This document shows positions 30,813 through 30,953 of a DNA stretch of 30,953 nt, piece by piece (positions within the stretch are counted from its first letter, which is position 1; every line of letters starts with the position of its first letter). The position numbers and the translations under genes were made by a program. The stretch is from DASSTJ01 sp035707965 (GTDB taxonomy: Bacteria > Actinomycetota > Actinomycetes > Actinomycetales > Angustibacteraceae). The stretch spans positions 1 to 30,953 of the forward strand of contig DASSTJ010000100.1 of the NCBI GenBank assembly GCA_035707965.1, written 5' to 3'. A model generated the notes under the pieces. It worked only from the letters and a program-made list of their open reading frames with translations. It made no database searches and was not told the origin of the DNA.

Positions 30813-30953
30813 ATGACCCATGTCCTGTCTGCTGTCGCCTGGCCGTACGCCAACGGCCCGCGCCACATCGGCCACGTGGCCGGTTTCGGCGTGCCCTCCG
30901 ACGTGTTCAGCAGGTACATGCGCATGGCGGGGCACGACGTGCTCATGGTGAGC
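30813..30953 (+). CDS. metG: Methionyl-tRNA synthetase, N-terminal part (3' truncated by window edge)
   Basis: Forty-seven codons are present, opening MTHVLSAVAWPYANGPRHIG and continuing with HVAGFGVPSDVFSRYMRMAG. WPYANGPRHIGHVAG contains the class I HIGH-type ATP-binding motif (HIGH at residues 18-21) in the exact setting of MetRS. The enzyme charges tRNA-Met in the cytosol. The catalytic KMSKS motif and the anticodon-binding domain lie outside the window. The neighbourhood with rsmI matches other actinobacteria. Confidence 0.95.
   Translation, partial: MTHVLSAVAWPYANGPRHIGHVAGFGVPSDVFSRYMRMAGHDVLMVS

Overview
The window is high-GC DNA whose gene content and expression signals point to an actinobacterium, probably a Micrococcales-type organism (inference). 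Many starts are GTG, and many coding regions join through 4-base ATGA or GTGA overlaps. Several genes carry a TAnnnT -10 hexamer only 6-8 bases before the start codon, the pattern of leaderless actinobacterial mRNAs. Gene order matches the Mycobacterium tuberculosis block Rv0992c-Rv1007c as I remember it: formyl-THF cyclo-ligase, galU, moeA1, rimJ, a membrane protein, then PMT diverging from rsmI, then metG.

Layout. 1-2684: the 3' end of a Cu(I)-exporting P-type ATPase converges on a cation/proton antiporter. 2804-5338: a membrane-anchored penicillin-acylase-family hydrolase. 5357-5989 (minus): 5-formyl-THF cyclo-ligase. 6123-13342: a nearly unbroken plus-strand run of a membrane diguanylate cyclase, galU, moeA, moaC, moaB, a RimJ-type acetyltransferase and a SepX/GlpR-type membrane protein. 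In actinobacteria this MoeA type (Glp) and its membrane receptor (GlpR/SepX) are reported to be divisome proteins, so the run may mix cofactor synthesis, envelope precursor supply and cell division.

13399-13471 is tRNA-Ala(CGC) with a strong terminator hairpin. It is followed by about 12 kb that looks accessory relative to the M. tuberculosis order. This block holds a minus-strand set (ECF sigma, ogt, DinB-like); a complete branched-chain-amino-acid-type ABC importer with a co-transcribed alpha/beta hydrolase; a YciI-like protein; a geranylgeranyl-reductase-family flavoprotein; a second ECF sigma factor with a SnoaL-like C-terminus, divergent from a VOC protein; and a cytochrome P450. The conserved backbone resumes with PMT (minus), an inserted SDR oxidoreductase, rsmI, a secreted protein of unknown function and the start of metG.

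The most unusual non-coding signals are a 65-bp palindromic element present twice (1057-1121 and 27351-27415) with an identical 18-bp core, a 36-bp almost perfect palindrome between two divergent genes (21528-21563), a 30-bp near-palindrome over the putative rsmI start site (28305-28334), and two interleaved inverted repeats ahead of metG. I found no CRISPR array, transposase, integrase or phage gene. No gene-free stretch exceeds 300 bases.
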